Positions 1 to 13,615 of a stretch of DNA of 64,000 bases are shown one piece after another (position 1 is the stretch's first letter; every line of letters begins with the position of its first letter). A program made the translations under genes and the position numbers. The DNA is from Trochalopteron elliotii (lineage: Eukaryota; Chordata; Aves; Passeriformes; Leiothrichidae), in NCBI GenBank assembly GCA_024734555.1, contig JANPWX010000054.1:8493328-8557327 (forward strand). The letters run 5' to 3'. Below the pieces are notes generated by a model. The model was not told where the DNA came from. It saw nothing but the letters and a program-made list of their open reading frames with translations, and made no database searches.

Positions 1-677
1 ACAGACTTGATCAAGGATTTACCACACTCTATGTCCTCTTTCTACAACTACGTGTAGAAAACTATTCTGATCAATGGTCACTAGTTTGTCAGTTTTATTT
101 TAAAAGATAAGACAAACTAAACATCTTTTTCCTCTTTTTGCTAGAGTTTTTATCCAGCTAATCCCTAAGGTGACTTTCAGCTGGGGATATGATTCAACAT
201 TTGCCACCCCACTCCACCCCATTTGTTAGTTCAAGAGATCCTTCACCATTCAAATATGAAAACACTCTGAAAACAAGTAACTTTTCAGAAAACATTGCAG
301 AAACAGAATGTAGTCAGCTTCTCTGAACTGTAGACAACAGAGAGTCTACAAACAAAGCAAACAAATCCCAAGGAAAATAGGAGAATGCCCAACAATAAAA
401 CAATACCTAAAGGTGAAAAAGAAAAAAATAATTAAGAAAAAAATGCCACATTTAAGTAGGGATCTGTAACTTTATGCAATCAGAAGATAACAGACTAAAT
501 TACAGGATTAAAATCTAATGGACAGTCAGATACAGAATTAGAAAGATCTTGTAAAAATTTCTAATTTTCATATCCATTATTTGGGATAGACAGTAAGACC
601 CTAGTGAGCTCACCCAGCTTCATCCCCACCCCAGAGAGGAGGGGAAAAAAAGAAAATTCTTGCTAAATCCCACCTGT

Positions 678-737
678 TAATAAAGAAATAAAATAATAAA
701 TAATAAAGAAATAAAAGAAATAAAGAAATGAAATAAA
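678..737. repeat. A-rich AATAA/AAATAAAG simple repeat
   Basis: About 60 bp built almost only of A and T with interspersed single G, in irregular units such as AATAAA, AAATAAAG and AAATAAT. This is low-complexity sequence. It could be a decayed retroposon A-tail, but no SINE or LINE body is recognisable next to it. Confidence 0.8.
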
Positions 738-1659
738 TTTTAACAAGACCACAACCCATTTTCTGCAAGTTCTCACTTCCATGCAGCTATATGGAGCCCC
801 AGCTGAGCTCCCTGTCACATAAAGCACATGCTAAATTTGATAGCTGAGTACTATCATTTGGAGAGACAATCCAAAGCTCAAAAAACAAGATATCTATTGC
901 TCCCTTTTCTAAGAGATCAGAGACCCAAGCCAGGAATCCTCCTCTACACAAGTGACTTAATTAACTTTCTTAACTCCTGAAATTCAACAGCTGGTAAGCC
1001 AGTAACTAAAACTATTTCAACTTCATCCCCCAGTACTGAAATTAGCAGTGTCTTTGTTGCAAAAAATCTACTATTTGATTTCTCCTATTTTTATATGTAT
1101 TTTATCTATAAATTACTAATGTCTTTCCTGGGGTGAAGTGGATGAAGTAATATCTACACAAAACCATCTTTCATCCAAAGAGAAAAAAACCCCAGCACAA
1201 ATCGACCCAATGATGGGGAGCTATTAGCAATGAATATACAAGCAGTGCTCAATTCTGCACAATCATCATTACCTACACAGCTGAACACTTAATGTGCTAC
1301 TTCTAGAACAGTTACAAAGTGGCTGCCTACATTGTTTTATAGACAGTCAAGAAAAGTAAGAATATGATGTATAGCTAGGAAGAAAGAAAAATGTTGCATT
1401 TTTTTCCCCTTTGCATAAAATAATGTCCAGTTACACAAAAACTTCAGCTGAAGATCTCTGTTTTTTTCAAATCATATAACAAAATCAGGTACAGTATAAA
1501 TGCATCCCTTTAAGTGAACCCAGTAATCATTTGATTAGACATATAAGAACTACAGGCCAAAGAACTACAGATTTTAAAGCTATTAAATAATAAAAAGGTA
1601 ATGCCTCCCAATCACTATAACGTACATGACAGAAACAACAGGTGAACAATAGCAAACAA

Positions 1660-1707
1660 TGTTACTACAGACTTTTTTTTCTTTGTTACTACAGACTTTT
1701 TTTTCTT
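1660..1707 (+). repeat. Exact 24-bp tandem duplication, two copies
   Basis: The unit starts TGTTACTACAGAC, continues with eight T and ends CTT. It occurs twice head to tail (1660-1683 and 1684-1707) with no mismatch. Perfect identity in neutral-looking DNA suggests a recent slippage or small-duplication event, so copy number may vary between individuals. Confidence 0.9.
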
Positions 1708-4005
1708 ATGAACACGTCATATGCTAGGAAAGTTTAAAGTCAGTTTTAAAAGAAGACAAAATTTTTATCGACACCATGAAGCTGTGTACACCATCTCAGA
1801 TGCTACTGGGACAGAGAAGGTGGGGAGAACCAATTAAATAGATGCATCCTTTCCCTGCATGTCTAAGATTCTATGCTCACATTATAAATTCATTGTTTGC
1901 TTCTATCACTGTACAGTTGGCCTCCACCACTCTTCCCTTGGGAGGGAATACCATGAAAAAAAAGAAGAGGTCAATCTACGCTATGAACATCTAGGGAGAA
2001 GGAAATCTGTTCCAACCCAACCAAATGTGTTCTGGAACAGTTTTCACTTGCATCAGTAGACAAGCCATTATTAAACTTCTGGTTTTTTAATAATCATTGT
2101 TACAAGAAAAATTAAAAAGAAAGAAAAAAAAAGAAGAAAAGAAAAAAGTTAATCATGCAAATAGGAGTAAAGAAGTGAAGGCACTGAAACTTTTTTCTTG
2201 CTTTCAGCCAGTGCTGATTAAAATGACTGTAAGGGTCTTTAAAAAGCTGATGAAATAAAATTGTAATAGCACAGTGCAGTAGTGTGTTTATACTTAGTTC
2301 ATTGTTCCCCAGTTGTTTTTGCAAAGCACAAGTTTTAATTTTTCAGGTGTAAATTAGGCTTCAGCCTTTTATGCCTGTGGATGAGAACAAGTTCAATGTT
2401 GCATTGGGAAGCCTTTGGATTGCAAAGAAAAAATGGCCAGTTTAGCTTCATTTTTTTTCAGGAGAGTGACACAACTAGAATTTGACTCAAAAATTCTAAG
2501 AAACAATTCCAAGGAGTACACAATCAATCTAATCCGGCCATCCTAGCTGTCAACACCATTCCCCACCTGCCTGAATCTTAATAGAAGCTTCTCTTTATTC
2601 TGGTTTAAACCTGGCTGTTCATCCAAAAAAGAAGGGCTTCAGTACCAGCAAGCAATACTTGATTCCAGTTCTTCCTGGAATAAAAAGCAAGCACACCAAA
2701 ACGTAGAGAGGCAGAACAAGACACCTTAGAAAAACCCCTAAAACACTGACAAACTTCTCCTGAAAACTGGGCAAAGCCCACCTAAAAGATTCATTGTACA
2801 TGAGGTCTATTTCTAGGTTTGGATTAAATCCGGAAATTTCTTCGCTCCAGCTCCCAAGACGATGCAATAAACCCCCAAGTTCCTCACCAATCCATTCTCT
2901 GGAATATCTCTCAAAGTCATTCCTGGTCTATCCCCGTTATTCAACAGAGTGCCTTCGTGCAATTTTGTGAACACAGCAACACACTAGATCATCCTGGGAA
3001 CATAAAAGAAGCACAGCTTAAAGTGGCAAACTGTCAGTGGAAAAGAGATGGGTCGGCTGTAGGAAGAGAAGAGAAGGTGAAAGAACAAAGACGAAGCTCA
3101 AAGCAAAAGACTCCTTTTGGAGAGCTACCCTAGAGGTATAAACAGGGACAGATTATTTTCTCAGCTCTGACTACTCTAAAATATGCATCAGCTGTAGAAT
3201 TAACAAAGTTCTCAAGCATGCACCATCTCTAATCTAGTTCTGTTGACACAAAAAGCCTTTCACCAGCCTGGTTAACCCACTTACTTTCCACATGGGTCAA
3301 CAACTTTTACTGGGACCTCCTAGTGCCTTTCCACAGTCTCATACTCAATGCTCCAACAGTTCACCAACAGTTCCATGGGCAAGGCAGTGTCAGGGGACTC
3401 TATGCCCAGCAGCCAAGAACCGAGGGAGATTTCTTCCAGCAACATGCAGGGAGCAGTGAGGGCATCACTGGCGTGGGCACATCAACTCACACATGATTTT
3501 TCAGTTTGTTCCCAGATTGTTCCCAACAAAAACAGGGTAATCCAAAGTCCAAATCATTCATGCTGAACATACAATGAAAAAACCTACTGAATAAAGGTGT
3601 GTTTTGCTAATACAGCACCACTTGACATTCACCTGTGTAACACAATTAATTTCAGTGGGGAAACGTTTATAGCAAAACTGGGCAGAAAACAGCACTTACT
3701 GCCCAAAGTTTAAATATCACTCAAGAAATATTTGTACTCAAATCTCCAGAATCTGGGGTATGGCTGTGACAGCCAGACAGTGAACTGGAGTCAAAAGAAA
3801 ACTTACACACCTTAAGTAAAAATATCAATTGGCTTGATATTGGACCTCACTCCAGAAGGGATCACAAAAGTATGCAAAATTTATCAACTGATGCATGTTA
3901 ATGAGGATTACCTATGTAAAATTTCTTCAGCCAGTGCAGGAGTGCTAAATTCTGCTTAAAGAAAAAGAAATGGATACAAACAGGAAACTGATGTACTGGC
4001 AAACT

Positions 4006-4084
4006 TAAACAAAAACAAAAAAAACAAAAAAAAAATCCAAAAATCAAAAAAAAAAAAAAAAAAAAAAAACCACCCAAAAAAAAT
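4006..4084. repeat. A-rich low-complexity tract with an A24 run
   Basis: A-rich sequence interrupted by single C and TC, including an uninterrupted run of 24 A at 4046-4069. No retroelement body is identifiable upstream, so it is annotated only as low complexity. An apparent 69-codon minus-strand frame here is a phenylalanine-rich translation of the poly-T complement and is not a gene. Confidence 0.85.
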
Positions 4085-6229
4085 CCCAACGAGCAGCACC
4101 AAAACACAGATATCTATCATTCTTTTGTCCTGGTCCTGTCACTGTCCAGGGGCCAGCATAAAAGTACAAGATGAAAACCATTAATTTTAAGCATCATGCA
4201 AAAATAATCCAAATCAATTGCCTCCAAGCTCCCCAAAATAAAAAGTGAGCAAGTCTGATCAATGACTTTCCATTAAGATGATGAAAAACGGCTGCTGAAT
4301 TTGCTTAAGGGAACACAGAAGCCCCGCACTAACTGCACTGCTCTTTGTTATCTCTAGTTGAAAGACAGTACAGATAAAGAAATCTGCCACATGAAATTTT
4401 AAGACTCATCCCAGGTGGCCATAAAAATAACAGAATTTCAAAAATTTAGAGACCAAGCCTATTACAATGTTAGAATTCCCACTTAACATTTCCCAAATTA
4501 AAAGTCCTTCCAATAATAACAGAAATTTAAACCTAAAAGCCTGCATTAGTGAGTGCTAGCTCCTTCCAACTGTTTGTTCAGAGACTCTCCAACAAGCATA
4601 CAGCACACTGTAAGAATTCAATTTGGAAACCATCATCTAAAGCACAGAGGAGAACAGGAAAGTCATATTGCTATAATGCTTAGATTATCAATCATCTTGA
4701 CAGTTTATTGGCTTTATCACCACACATACCATTAAAATGATGTCTGGCCTAGAATGTCAGGAGGCAAACATTAAACAGACCAGGATTAAAAAGCAGATCC
4801 CAAACAGCACTCCAGTAAAGTTTCCCTTCCACTCTGAAATTAGTTAGAGCTGACTAAGTAACTGGCACTAGACTTTGAAGAAATATACAGTCTAAAAGGC
4901 GCAGAGTCAACACAGACTTGACGAGCTGATAGGTAATGTCATGTTATGGCAACTCTAAAGCTCCTGCCGTTGATTTATCACGTACTGTGTGCAACAGAAT
5001 GATTGCTAATGGAGGGAGGGGGGAAGCAAAACAACAGCAGCTTAATTTGATGCTTCTTAGAGCCAAGGGCTTGAGTCAAAAGGGTCAAATGAACTCTTTG
5101 AAGCCAAGGAGCAACGTGGCTTTTTTTAAATTTTGTAATTATTAAACACATACACATTAAAAATAACATTTTTACAGAAAAGTAATTTTACAGATTAGGA
5201 AAATCTAACGGTGACAAAATATATTCAGAATTCAGTCGTAATAGGTAACTAAAGAGATATAAATCCTGAGCTTTTAAAACATAGCTCGGTGTGTTGCTCT
5301 GCTAACTAAATCCTGACACAATTAAAATTGTGTGTCAACAGGGTGCAATTGAGAACTGTGTCATTTGTTCAGAACCATACCTCCATGTGCTCAGGAACAT
5401 GTGAAAAGGCAGTTACAAAATAATTAAGTGCAATTCCCCTTTTCTCCAATCCCTCACCTCCAAAAAAAATCTGACATTTCTAAGGATTATTTTAATTCCT
5501 GTTTCCCTCTTCTTTTTGTCTTTATTTTACCACAAAATGTATTGGCATTTGCATTGTCCTCCTATTTTATTTAGGATAAATATGTCAGTTTTAAATTACA
5601 AATAAGCTAATGGCATGTCCAACCAAGATAACCAGTCAAATAATTGGGTCACATTATTTGCTGAAAATATACTGTTTATATGGTTTCTTATGTCAGTCAA
5701 GACCAACATGCATATACCCATCTCAGTTTTAAACAGATTAATCCAATAGCAACTCCAGCCTGCTATACTGATTTATCTCTCATCATGCACATTCTTGAAG
5801 GAGTACTTCTACCTCTGAGAAATGTGTTAGGACATTTACCATTTGCCAAATACTGATCAATCTTTGCTACTTGAGCACTGAAGCTTTAATACTTAGATCC
5901 TCTCGCAAGTAAGACTCAACTCTGTAATTACTTTTTTACAGTCCACACTCATATTTTGAGGGACTGAAGCAGTCTTTTTCAGTATAGGCTGTTCTTTCTT
6001 AATTAAGACAGCTAAATGAAATTCTAACTTAAGAAAAAGTGCTGACTTCATACTTGATAAACCATGGCAGCAATTTGTAGTAAAAATCACTCTTATTCTT
6101 AACTGTGACATTTACTATGTATTGGCTCACACAAGAATTTCAGTAAGGTCAGAGCCACAGTAGAAGCCTCTCTGAGCTGAATTTTAAAATACAGGTAAAG
6201 ACATCTAGAACTGTTATCTGGCAGAAACA

Positions 6230-6249
6230 TAGAACATATATATGTTCTA
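6230..6249. other. Perfect 20-bp palindrome, TAGAACATATATATGTTCTA
   Basis: The 20 bases equal their own reverse complement. The arms contain AGAACA and TGTTCT, the half-sites of steroid receptor (GR/AR/PR) response elements. They are 6 bp apart rather than the canonical 3, so a receptor site is unlikely without other evidence. The sequence CAGAAACAxAGAACA also recurs just downstream, giving a local direct repeat. Confidence 0.6.
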
Positions 6250-8560
6250 CAGAAACACAGAACACAATTCCATAAAAAAGACTGAAGAGGAAGAAGACCA
6301 AACATTTAGCTATCTGCTACGACCTGAACACTTCTCAGGAATCCGGCATCACCTCTCGTCAACCTCTGAACAGCCCAAGTGGAAATCCTAATCGACCAGG
6401 AGGATATTCTTAATTAGAAACCTTAAGTGAAATCCCTTTATTGCCTCCAACTATCACACTGAGGCTGAGAAGCAAGGCTGGGGACTGATCTAACCATGGA
6501 ACCATCTCTAACAAAGGGAGGTTTAGATGCTAAATGTACCATTGGAAGGCCAGGAATAGAAGAAGGAGGCCTCAGATAAATGCAGATTACCAAAAAACAC
6601 ACCCAAACATGAACTCCCCTTTCGTCAGCCATTCTTCATACATTGCTAACTCCCTGCCTTTATTTGAAGTAGAGTTGGGGGGCAGCATCCACAGCAGAAA
6701 ACTGTGGGGGGAGAAAACACACATAACCCACCTATAACTAACCATGTAGTCTTCAAAGTTAGTGAGGAGAATAAGAACAATTTTCTCCAGAAGGCAATGA
6801 ATACCTACCAAAAAAAGCAGTATGGAGATCAGCATCTTGAACAAAGGAGAAAACAGTGGCATTTGCCTCAGGAGTGTCCACTTCATCAACACCTGCTCAC
6901 TCCCAGCATGTAAAACACACTGTACTTGTAGCAACAAAGTGTTATAGCAAACCCCAAGATACCGTGAGGACAGAGTAATTTCATTTCACACTGCATCAGG
7001 GTGCACTAAATTCACATTTCTTCCCTATGAGCTTTACTTCTCATACCACAAGTGCTGTGCCCAGCAAGTCCCCAAGGACCCGGGCCTCACTGGCAGTTAA
7101 TGATCCATTAGACAGCCACCTTGATGCAAACCAGAAGGTGGCTAATGCTCTAACAAAGTGGTCCTAAACTACAATAACAGACAACACTCAAGGATTACAG
7201 CCACTATAAACCAGTAGCCATAGTTAATAACTGTAATATTTCATTAAAATGGCTAGAAATAATGCACACCAGATACCCAAACAATTACAGATGACCGCAG
7301 TGGTATTAGGAAAGTTGCAATATAACACTGAACAAAAACAAGTTAGACATTTGCCACAGCACACTGAATGTGTCTTCTCAGCACAAACTCTTCCTAATTG
7401 TTTCACCATCACAGACACAGAAAAATGCAATAAAGAATAGAAATTCAGAGAAATATCTGGTGGTATTATTAACCATTATTATTAATTAGTCAAAATAAAC
7501 AAGCAACATCTCTAAGAGTAGCAAGAAGATTTTTACTGTTTCTATGCAGCTCAGCCAATAAAACTACCTTTCTAACTTCCATTTGCTTACATTTTTCCTG
7601 AAGACTAGCACACCAGTAGCTATATCATAAAACATACATCAAGCTTTGCATGGCTTAAAAATGTACCACAATAATTTAATTATCCCTTCATGTCCCTTGC
7701 AAATTAATTTACAGACCTAGGACCAGAATAGTTTAAAAAATTATAATCTTAGTTTAAATATCAAAACAAATTATATTAGTGAATAATACTGTAGCATGGT
7801 TTGGGCAATGACCAGTATTGACAAGATGGCAAAGAAGATCCTTTAAATTACAAAGCTACCTGTAATATACTGCTATTGGAAAAGGTGTATATAGAAGTAA
7901 AGAAAAAAAGGGCAAAGTCTAATATATTAGCTAATTAATTTATGTTAAAAATTCATTATATAGCAAATTAAATTTAGTACTAATAACATGAAATAGAATT
8001 CTTCAGAAAGCTTTGTGTCTTGATAAATGGAAAGTATACCATGAGTGCTAATGCCTGTTTATTAGAATTAGATTGTATTTTTATTGTTTTGTTGGATAGA
8101 TTGTAGGAATCACATCCACTGAAAGCATAAAAAAAAGGAGGCCAAATAAAGAAAATCTAGTTGGAATAAAAGAGTGGAAGTGTGACTTCCACAGAAGTTC
8201 TGTAAAGCACTGTTTTACTGGCAATATAGTTAGCCTTTGGCAATGTGCCACACACCCAGAGAAACACAGGCCCTATAAAAAGCCTGTGACTTGGTGCAAA
8301 AGAAGAGTTTTAACACACCCTAAAACACACAGATGGCAATGACAAAGATATTTACATTTTGAAAGAATGCTCCTGTAATTTTGTAAAAACTGTAATCAAT
8401 TTCATCACTGAAGGAGAAAACTTGAGAAGATGAAGTTAAATTAATTTGGTTTCTTTTCTAGCTGGTTTAGAATTTTTAATTGGCTTGTTGCTTTTCAGAG
8501 GTGCATGAATTGATAACAGATGAAGTGATTGCTAGCTAAAAAATGTCTCAAGATCTTGTG

Positions 8561-8950
8561 GCATAGCAGGGACTACTGCCTCCCTGGGCAGCCTGTTCCA
8601 CTGCTGTGCCACTCTCAATGTAAATAAATTCTTCCTGATGTTGAGGTGGAACTTCTTGTATTTTAGTTTACAGCCACTGCTCCTTGTCCTGATTCTGGGC
8701 ACCATGAATAGTCTGGCAGCACCCCCTCACATCCACTTTTGAGATGCTTGTATGGATTGATGAGATCCCCTCTCAGTCTTTTCTTCAGATTAAACAGACC
8801 CAGTCTCTCCCCATCAGAGAGATGCTCCAGTCCCTCCAGTCTCTTCTTTGTGGCTTCTGCTGGACCCTCTCCAGAAGCTCCTTGTCTTTTTTGTCCTGAG
8901 GAGCCCAGAACTGGACATAGTACTCCAGATGCAGCCCCACCAGGGCTGAG
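8561..8950 (-). mobile_element. CR1 LINE fragment, ORF2 C-terminal end
   Basis: Read on the minus strand, this is the 3' part of a CR1 non-LTR retrotransposon. Translation gives the typical end of the ORF2 reverse transcriptase protein, including GLEHLSDGERLGLFNLKKRL followed by RGDLIN and YKHLKSG. After a frame change it continues with IRKNLFTLRV and QWNRLPREAV, which are hallmark CR1 ORF2 C-terminal motifs. The copy is 5'-truncated, frameshifted, and stops short of the usual 3' UTR octamer tail, so it is dead. CR1 is the dominant LINE of birds and other reptiles, which supports an avian source. No clear target-site duplication was found. Confidence 0.93.
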
Positions 8951-10652
8951 AATAAATATATTTATATATGCATACTTGTAGCAGTTATTGAACAACAAGC
9001 TGCAATGTGCTGCCCAGCACAGTAACAAAGCAATTCTGGCCTAAATACAACTTAGGTGTCAGAAACAGAAAGCTGTCATTGTCTTTACATGTCCAATAAT
9101 CTGTCAAGATACTTACTCTTTTATTCATCTCCTACTAAATCCTCTCCCCAAAAAAACATGGTAAGAGTATCAGGGCCACTACCCACGTGGTTTGAAGATA
9201 TTCAAAGTCTTAATCATTATGACTTCACTGGAGGTTGACACTTGCTTTGTGCAAACCTAGAATACAGCTTTCAGTTTAGTCTAGTTTTCTCCAAAAAGAG
9301 TCCAGTCTGCATGTGCTTAAACCAGTTTGTGGAACAAATCAGTGATCAGCAAGCAGGGACTTCTGGGGGATGTGCTTTCAAATTTCACTGCTGCCAAATA
9401 AAACCACTCACATAGATGCAGTCTCAGTTATGTCTGATCTACCCAAGGGAAAATGAACAGCAGCAGTTCCAGCAGAACACAGGAAGGTATCAGATATCCT
9501 GCTGAAATAACACATGGTGAAGTTTACCACTACACCCTACAAGCAGTGTTTACCAAGTCAAACCTGATCCCACAGCTCCTAGTCCTGGAGAATCCCAAGC
9601 CTTCCCTTCCATACTCCATTATTCTCATCCGTTTATTGCTATGCAATTACCACACCCAGCCTCCAGGGTACAGAGTGTTTGGGAAGCAACAAGATACTGG
9701 CTTGTGTCCTCCAACTATGTTGGGGCAGGTGAGCTAAAAACCAGTAATCACATCCTACTTCAGAGTGAGAAAAGAAAGATGATTTTTTCCCACCTATTCC
9801 TGGAAAAATATTCTTCCTTAACTTAGGAAATAAGAATTAATAATTAAATTTATGATAAGTCTACAATTTCAGTGGTATTTGCAGGACTGATAACTCTCCT
9901 ACCCATCAATGCAAACGACTGTGAACTTCAGACATACTATGAAAAATCCAGGGGTATTAATTTCTGGGGAAAGATTTCAATCATCTCCTCCAAGCAGTAT
10001 AAGATACTGCTGTACAGTTTGTACTGAAGCCATACCCACAATTGGAAATTCTTATTATTTAAGAAAACTGTATAAACTACTGTTGTAACAATCACTTTCA
10101 TAAATGATCGCCCAGACTGCTGTTTTTATACTGAAAGCCCATATAGAATTTAAAATCTCAGAATGAAAATCATACCTTTACAACAAGGTATACCTACATG
10201 TCTTTCTATTCGCTGTACTAAGATAAAGAAAAATGCTGCCAAAACAGCAACATTTAGTACCTCTATACCAACCATAAACTTAAGTATTTTGAAATCAAAG
10301 TGTATATGAACGAAACTGTGTCAGTAACAAAGCCCTTACACATTTTTTCAGTGACTGCCAGGACACTGCAGGTGCACTTGCTGCCTAATTCTGTTCTGCA
10401 GAAATCCAAATTCCAAGCTTGCCAAAGCTGCTTTTCTGAAGCAAGTGTTCTTCAATCAATTAAAATGCAGTATTTTAGGGCATGCAGCTCTCTTATCTGG
10501 TGTAAATTTTCCCTAAACAATTAAGAGAATAGAGCAGTTTGGAATTAAGCTGAAAGTGTCCCAGGACAGTCTCTATTTTCTAAAGCTTCACTGAGAGGAA
10601 CCCCTTACTTGGTCCCAAATACTGAATGATTATGAACACTTAGTCACAGAGC

Positions 10653-10735
10653 TAAAAATAAAATAAAAATAATTAATAAAGAAATAATACATTAAAAAAA
10701 AAACAAAAAAACAAAAAAAAAACAAAAAAAAAAAC
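10653..10735. repeat. A-rich tract with (A)nC units
   Basis: It starts with AAATA-type units and continues as runs of 7 to 11 A separated by single C. This could be a degraded poly-A tail of a retroposed sequence, but no parent element is visible upstream. Confidence 0.8.
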
Positions 10736-12743
10736 AACCCACCACAACTAAACATGTTTTCAACTCAGTCTTCTTTTTACCATCTTCAACCAGTATCTTT
10801 GACCTGTCTGAATCTAAAGCTTTCTGAGGTTGGATAACATACTCTGTAACCATACAGAAATTGTAACAAAGAAATTAATGGCAGGTGCCAAAACATTCCA
10901 TTATCAGCTGCCCAAATTTGATGAATTTGTTTTCAGACCTCAGAACAATCATCACTAGATAGAAAAAAGCTCCCTCCAAATTAAGGATGTTGCAACTCCA
11001 AATTACAAAGGGGAAAACTATTTTACTTATCCTCAGTCCTTCAAACAGTTTCACTTGAGGTGAGGAGGGAAGAACCAGCAGAGAGTAAAGGGAAATTTGT
11101 TGCTGAATTTTTGAAAGATAACACATCCACTGTATTTCAGAAGTTAAAATATTTCAGTGCACAATTTCTCAAATTACTTTTAAAAAAATCGGACAAAAAA
11201 GAAAACCTGCAACTAGTCAGAACCAGACCCTATGAGCAACACATCACTATTAACTTCCAAGACTCCATGCAGCTGACTTTCTTGATCCCACAACCTGTAT
11301 CACACCCACAGACACACCACACACACATTCCCCCCTTCCCTTAGGATTGTATACTCACGCTGGATTTCTTCCTGCCAAAGACATCTGCATCCTTCTTCTG
11401 TTAAAGTTTAGCAAAACAGAGCCACCTTTTACTGGTTCCACTGAGGAAATGCCAAGTTCTAAAGTTACAGAGACCTCTAGGATGTGACAGGTCTCACAGC
11501 AAAAGAGTATTACCTAAAAGTAGCTGCCTGCTGATAGGGGAGGAACAGTTTAACCACAAGAAACAACTCTGTGCAACCCTGGTTGCATATACAATGAAGT
11601 TATGAAAAGCTGGGACTCTGGAATAAGAGCTTTGAAAGACATTTCATTCGAGCTAGCACACACCAGTAGGTTTTGGTTAAAAAAACCAAGTACTGTAAAG
11701 AGATGATGCATATTTCCTTGTTTTCCATGCCAGAAATATAACATCAAATTTTAAAAATTAAGCATTATTTCACAGGCCACAAAAAGCAGTGTCCTTTTTA
11801 TCAAAATAGAATGTCTCCAGACATCCTTTATATTCTTTCCATGAGCACTGCTCAATAAATGTTGCAACCCTGAAGCTTTTACATGTAGTAGTGATGATAT
11901 CATCATTTTAAAGGCACTTTAACAGAACATTAGGAGAAAGAATTTCTTTTCTAAAAATCAAAATAACAGTAACCAAGTTGATTAAAAGTGGTTTATACTA
12001 AAAATATTCACAATATCTGCATTTATAGGCTTCTTTAGGTAAGAGTAGCAAACAATATACAGAATTCTGAAATAACAAAAGAGCCCCATGAACTGATGTG
12101 GTACAATAAACATTTAAGTTCCAAGAGATGCATGCTAGGAAAGCACAGATTTTACATTATAGTGAGTAAGAATAAATACTAAATAATAAATATTTGGAAG
12201 AATATAGTATTTCCACCTATTGTACTTAAAAGCTCAAAAATGTTTTCAATTTCATGCATAGAGCTGCTCTGAAAGCCGCATTGAATATATTGCCTTTGTT
12301 TGTTTAGGTTATGCACAAATAAATATTGGGATGACAGTTAAAGACACATCCTTGAAGTAGTCTACCCAATAAATTTGGAAAGAGAAAGAAGAGGAGGAAT
12401 AAAAAATCCAGCTGTATAAGATTCTCTTTGTTGCCTGCTTGTTAAGGAATCCTTCTAGCACTACTGAGGGGATTATGAATTCACATGTGAATTTATCCCC
12501 TATTAAACTTTTAGTGAAAGGGTCAGTTAGCAGGAATGATAAAGCTCAAACACACCAGTCACATGCTGGCAGAGCATCTGTGACTGGCTCTACTCAGGCA
12601 TATCCCTGGTTTATAGCTTCAACATCAAGAGGAAGCTACGGGGGCAGGCAGAAAACAGTCCACTTCTGAAAGGACTGGAAATAGTGCAAAGTACAGTTTC
12701 ACATGAGACAAAGGCAGCGTGACTTCACAGCTTCAGGTCACAC

Positions 12744-12775
12744 TTTTTTACCTTTTTTTTTTTTTCTTTTTTTTT
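12744..12775. repeat. T-rich tract
   Basis: Three runs of T (7, 13 and 9) separated by ACC and C. Low complexity. It could equally be a polypyrimidine tract or a minus-strand A-tail; no exon follows that I can recognise. Confidence 0.8.
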
Positions 12776-13254
12776 AAGAGAGCACTAAGGAGGACAGAAC
12801 AGGTTAAAATCTCCCATCTCACTGGCAAGGGTTCTCACCATCTCTTAACACTTATGTATAACTTCAGCCACTCAGATCTTCCTATTTTCCACTACAACTC
12901 CTTTTGCTGGGCTACCTTAGCTTCCAAGCAGTACTCCTGGTCCCACACATATCACTGCTGCACAGGTGGTAGTTAAAAATATACAGGAACTGAGCCAATG
13001 CTGGAAGCCTGGTCAAAATTTACATTTACGCATCACCTTTATATTTTATACTTTCGTTTTAAAATTTATACTTCTACTGTTATTATACAATGTAACAGAG
13101 AGGACAATCCTTCTGCACCTTCCTGTGGTTGTGTTATTTCAACAAGAGATTTGGTTCAAGCTTTTGGGGTGAAGAAAAAGGAAAAGTACAAAGGTCAGCA
13201 ACAATACAGCAGCTACAGTCATGATGCAAGACTCACCTTTGTTATGATGGTGGA

Positions 13255-13615
13255 GCCAGTCTGTGCACTCTCTCACCAGCCACCACGTCCACTGTCCAGG
13301 TGCCCTGTCACCTAACTTGTCTTCCCAGGTTCTTCTTCAGAACTCTTGGGGATTAAGCATTCTCTAGAGTCAAATGAATATGACCTTTCCCCTAACACTC
13401 CCCAGGTGCAACGTAAACAGGGTGTTTGAGCACACACCTTGGCCCCTGAGCTGTCCTGTGACAGGCCTGCAGGCTGAGCCTGGCACAGGGAGGAATGTGC
13501 CTGCTGGTGCAGCTCTGTCCTCAGGACCACGTTGGGAAACCTCTGCTCCCTTCCTCAGTGTGTGACTCAAAGAACCAGCAGCACACTCCTCACTCGCCTG
13601 CACTTGTAGGACCTA
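13255..13615. other. GC-richer block of unknown origin
   Basis: About 360 bp with clearly higher GC than its surroundings, rich in CCTG, CAGG and CACC words but not in CpG. Overlapping short frames are open on both strands (13312-13603), which is what GC-rich DNA poor in stop codons gives by chance. No protein domain, CR1 body or LTR end is recognisable. It may be an old repeat fragment, a noncoding exon or a regulatory block. I cannot choose between these. Confidence 0.35.

Larger units (their letters stand above)
1..8560. other. AT-rich noncoding DNA, no gene recognised
   Basis: Unique AT-rich vertebrate-type sequence. All frames are short (under about 120 codons), occur on both strands, and show no recognisable domain. 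The named items inside it are an AATAA-type simple repeat (678-737), an exact 24-bp tandem duplication (1660-1707), an A-rich tract (4006-4084) and a 20-bp palindrome (6230-6249). It could be intronic or intergenic; the sequence alone does not decide. Confidence 0.6.
8951..13254. other. AT-rich noncoding DNA, no gene recognised
   Basis: Unique sequence without recognisable coding exons. It contains an A-rich low-complexity tract at 10653-10735 and a T-rich tract at 12744-12775. Short frames are present on both strands but none resembles a known family. Confidence 0.55.

Noticed and set aside
3898..4107. Phenylalanine-rich minus-strand frame
   Set aside because: Translation of the poly-T complement of an A-rich tract.
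8663..9028. 121-codon minus-strand frame as a separate gene
   Set aside because: Its middle is the C-terminal part of CR1 ORF2 and its ends are chance extensions. Annotated as the CR1 fragment instead.
13312..13603. Overlapping frames on both strands in the GC-richer block
   Set aside because: Open frames on both strands are expected where TAA/TAG are rare; no domain is recognisable.
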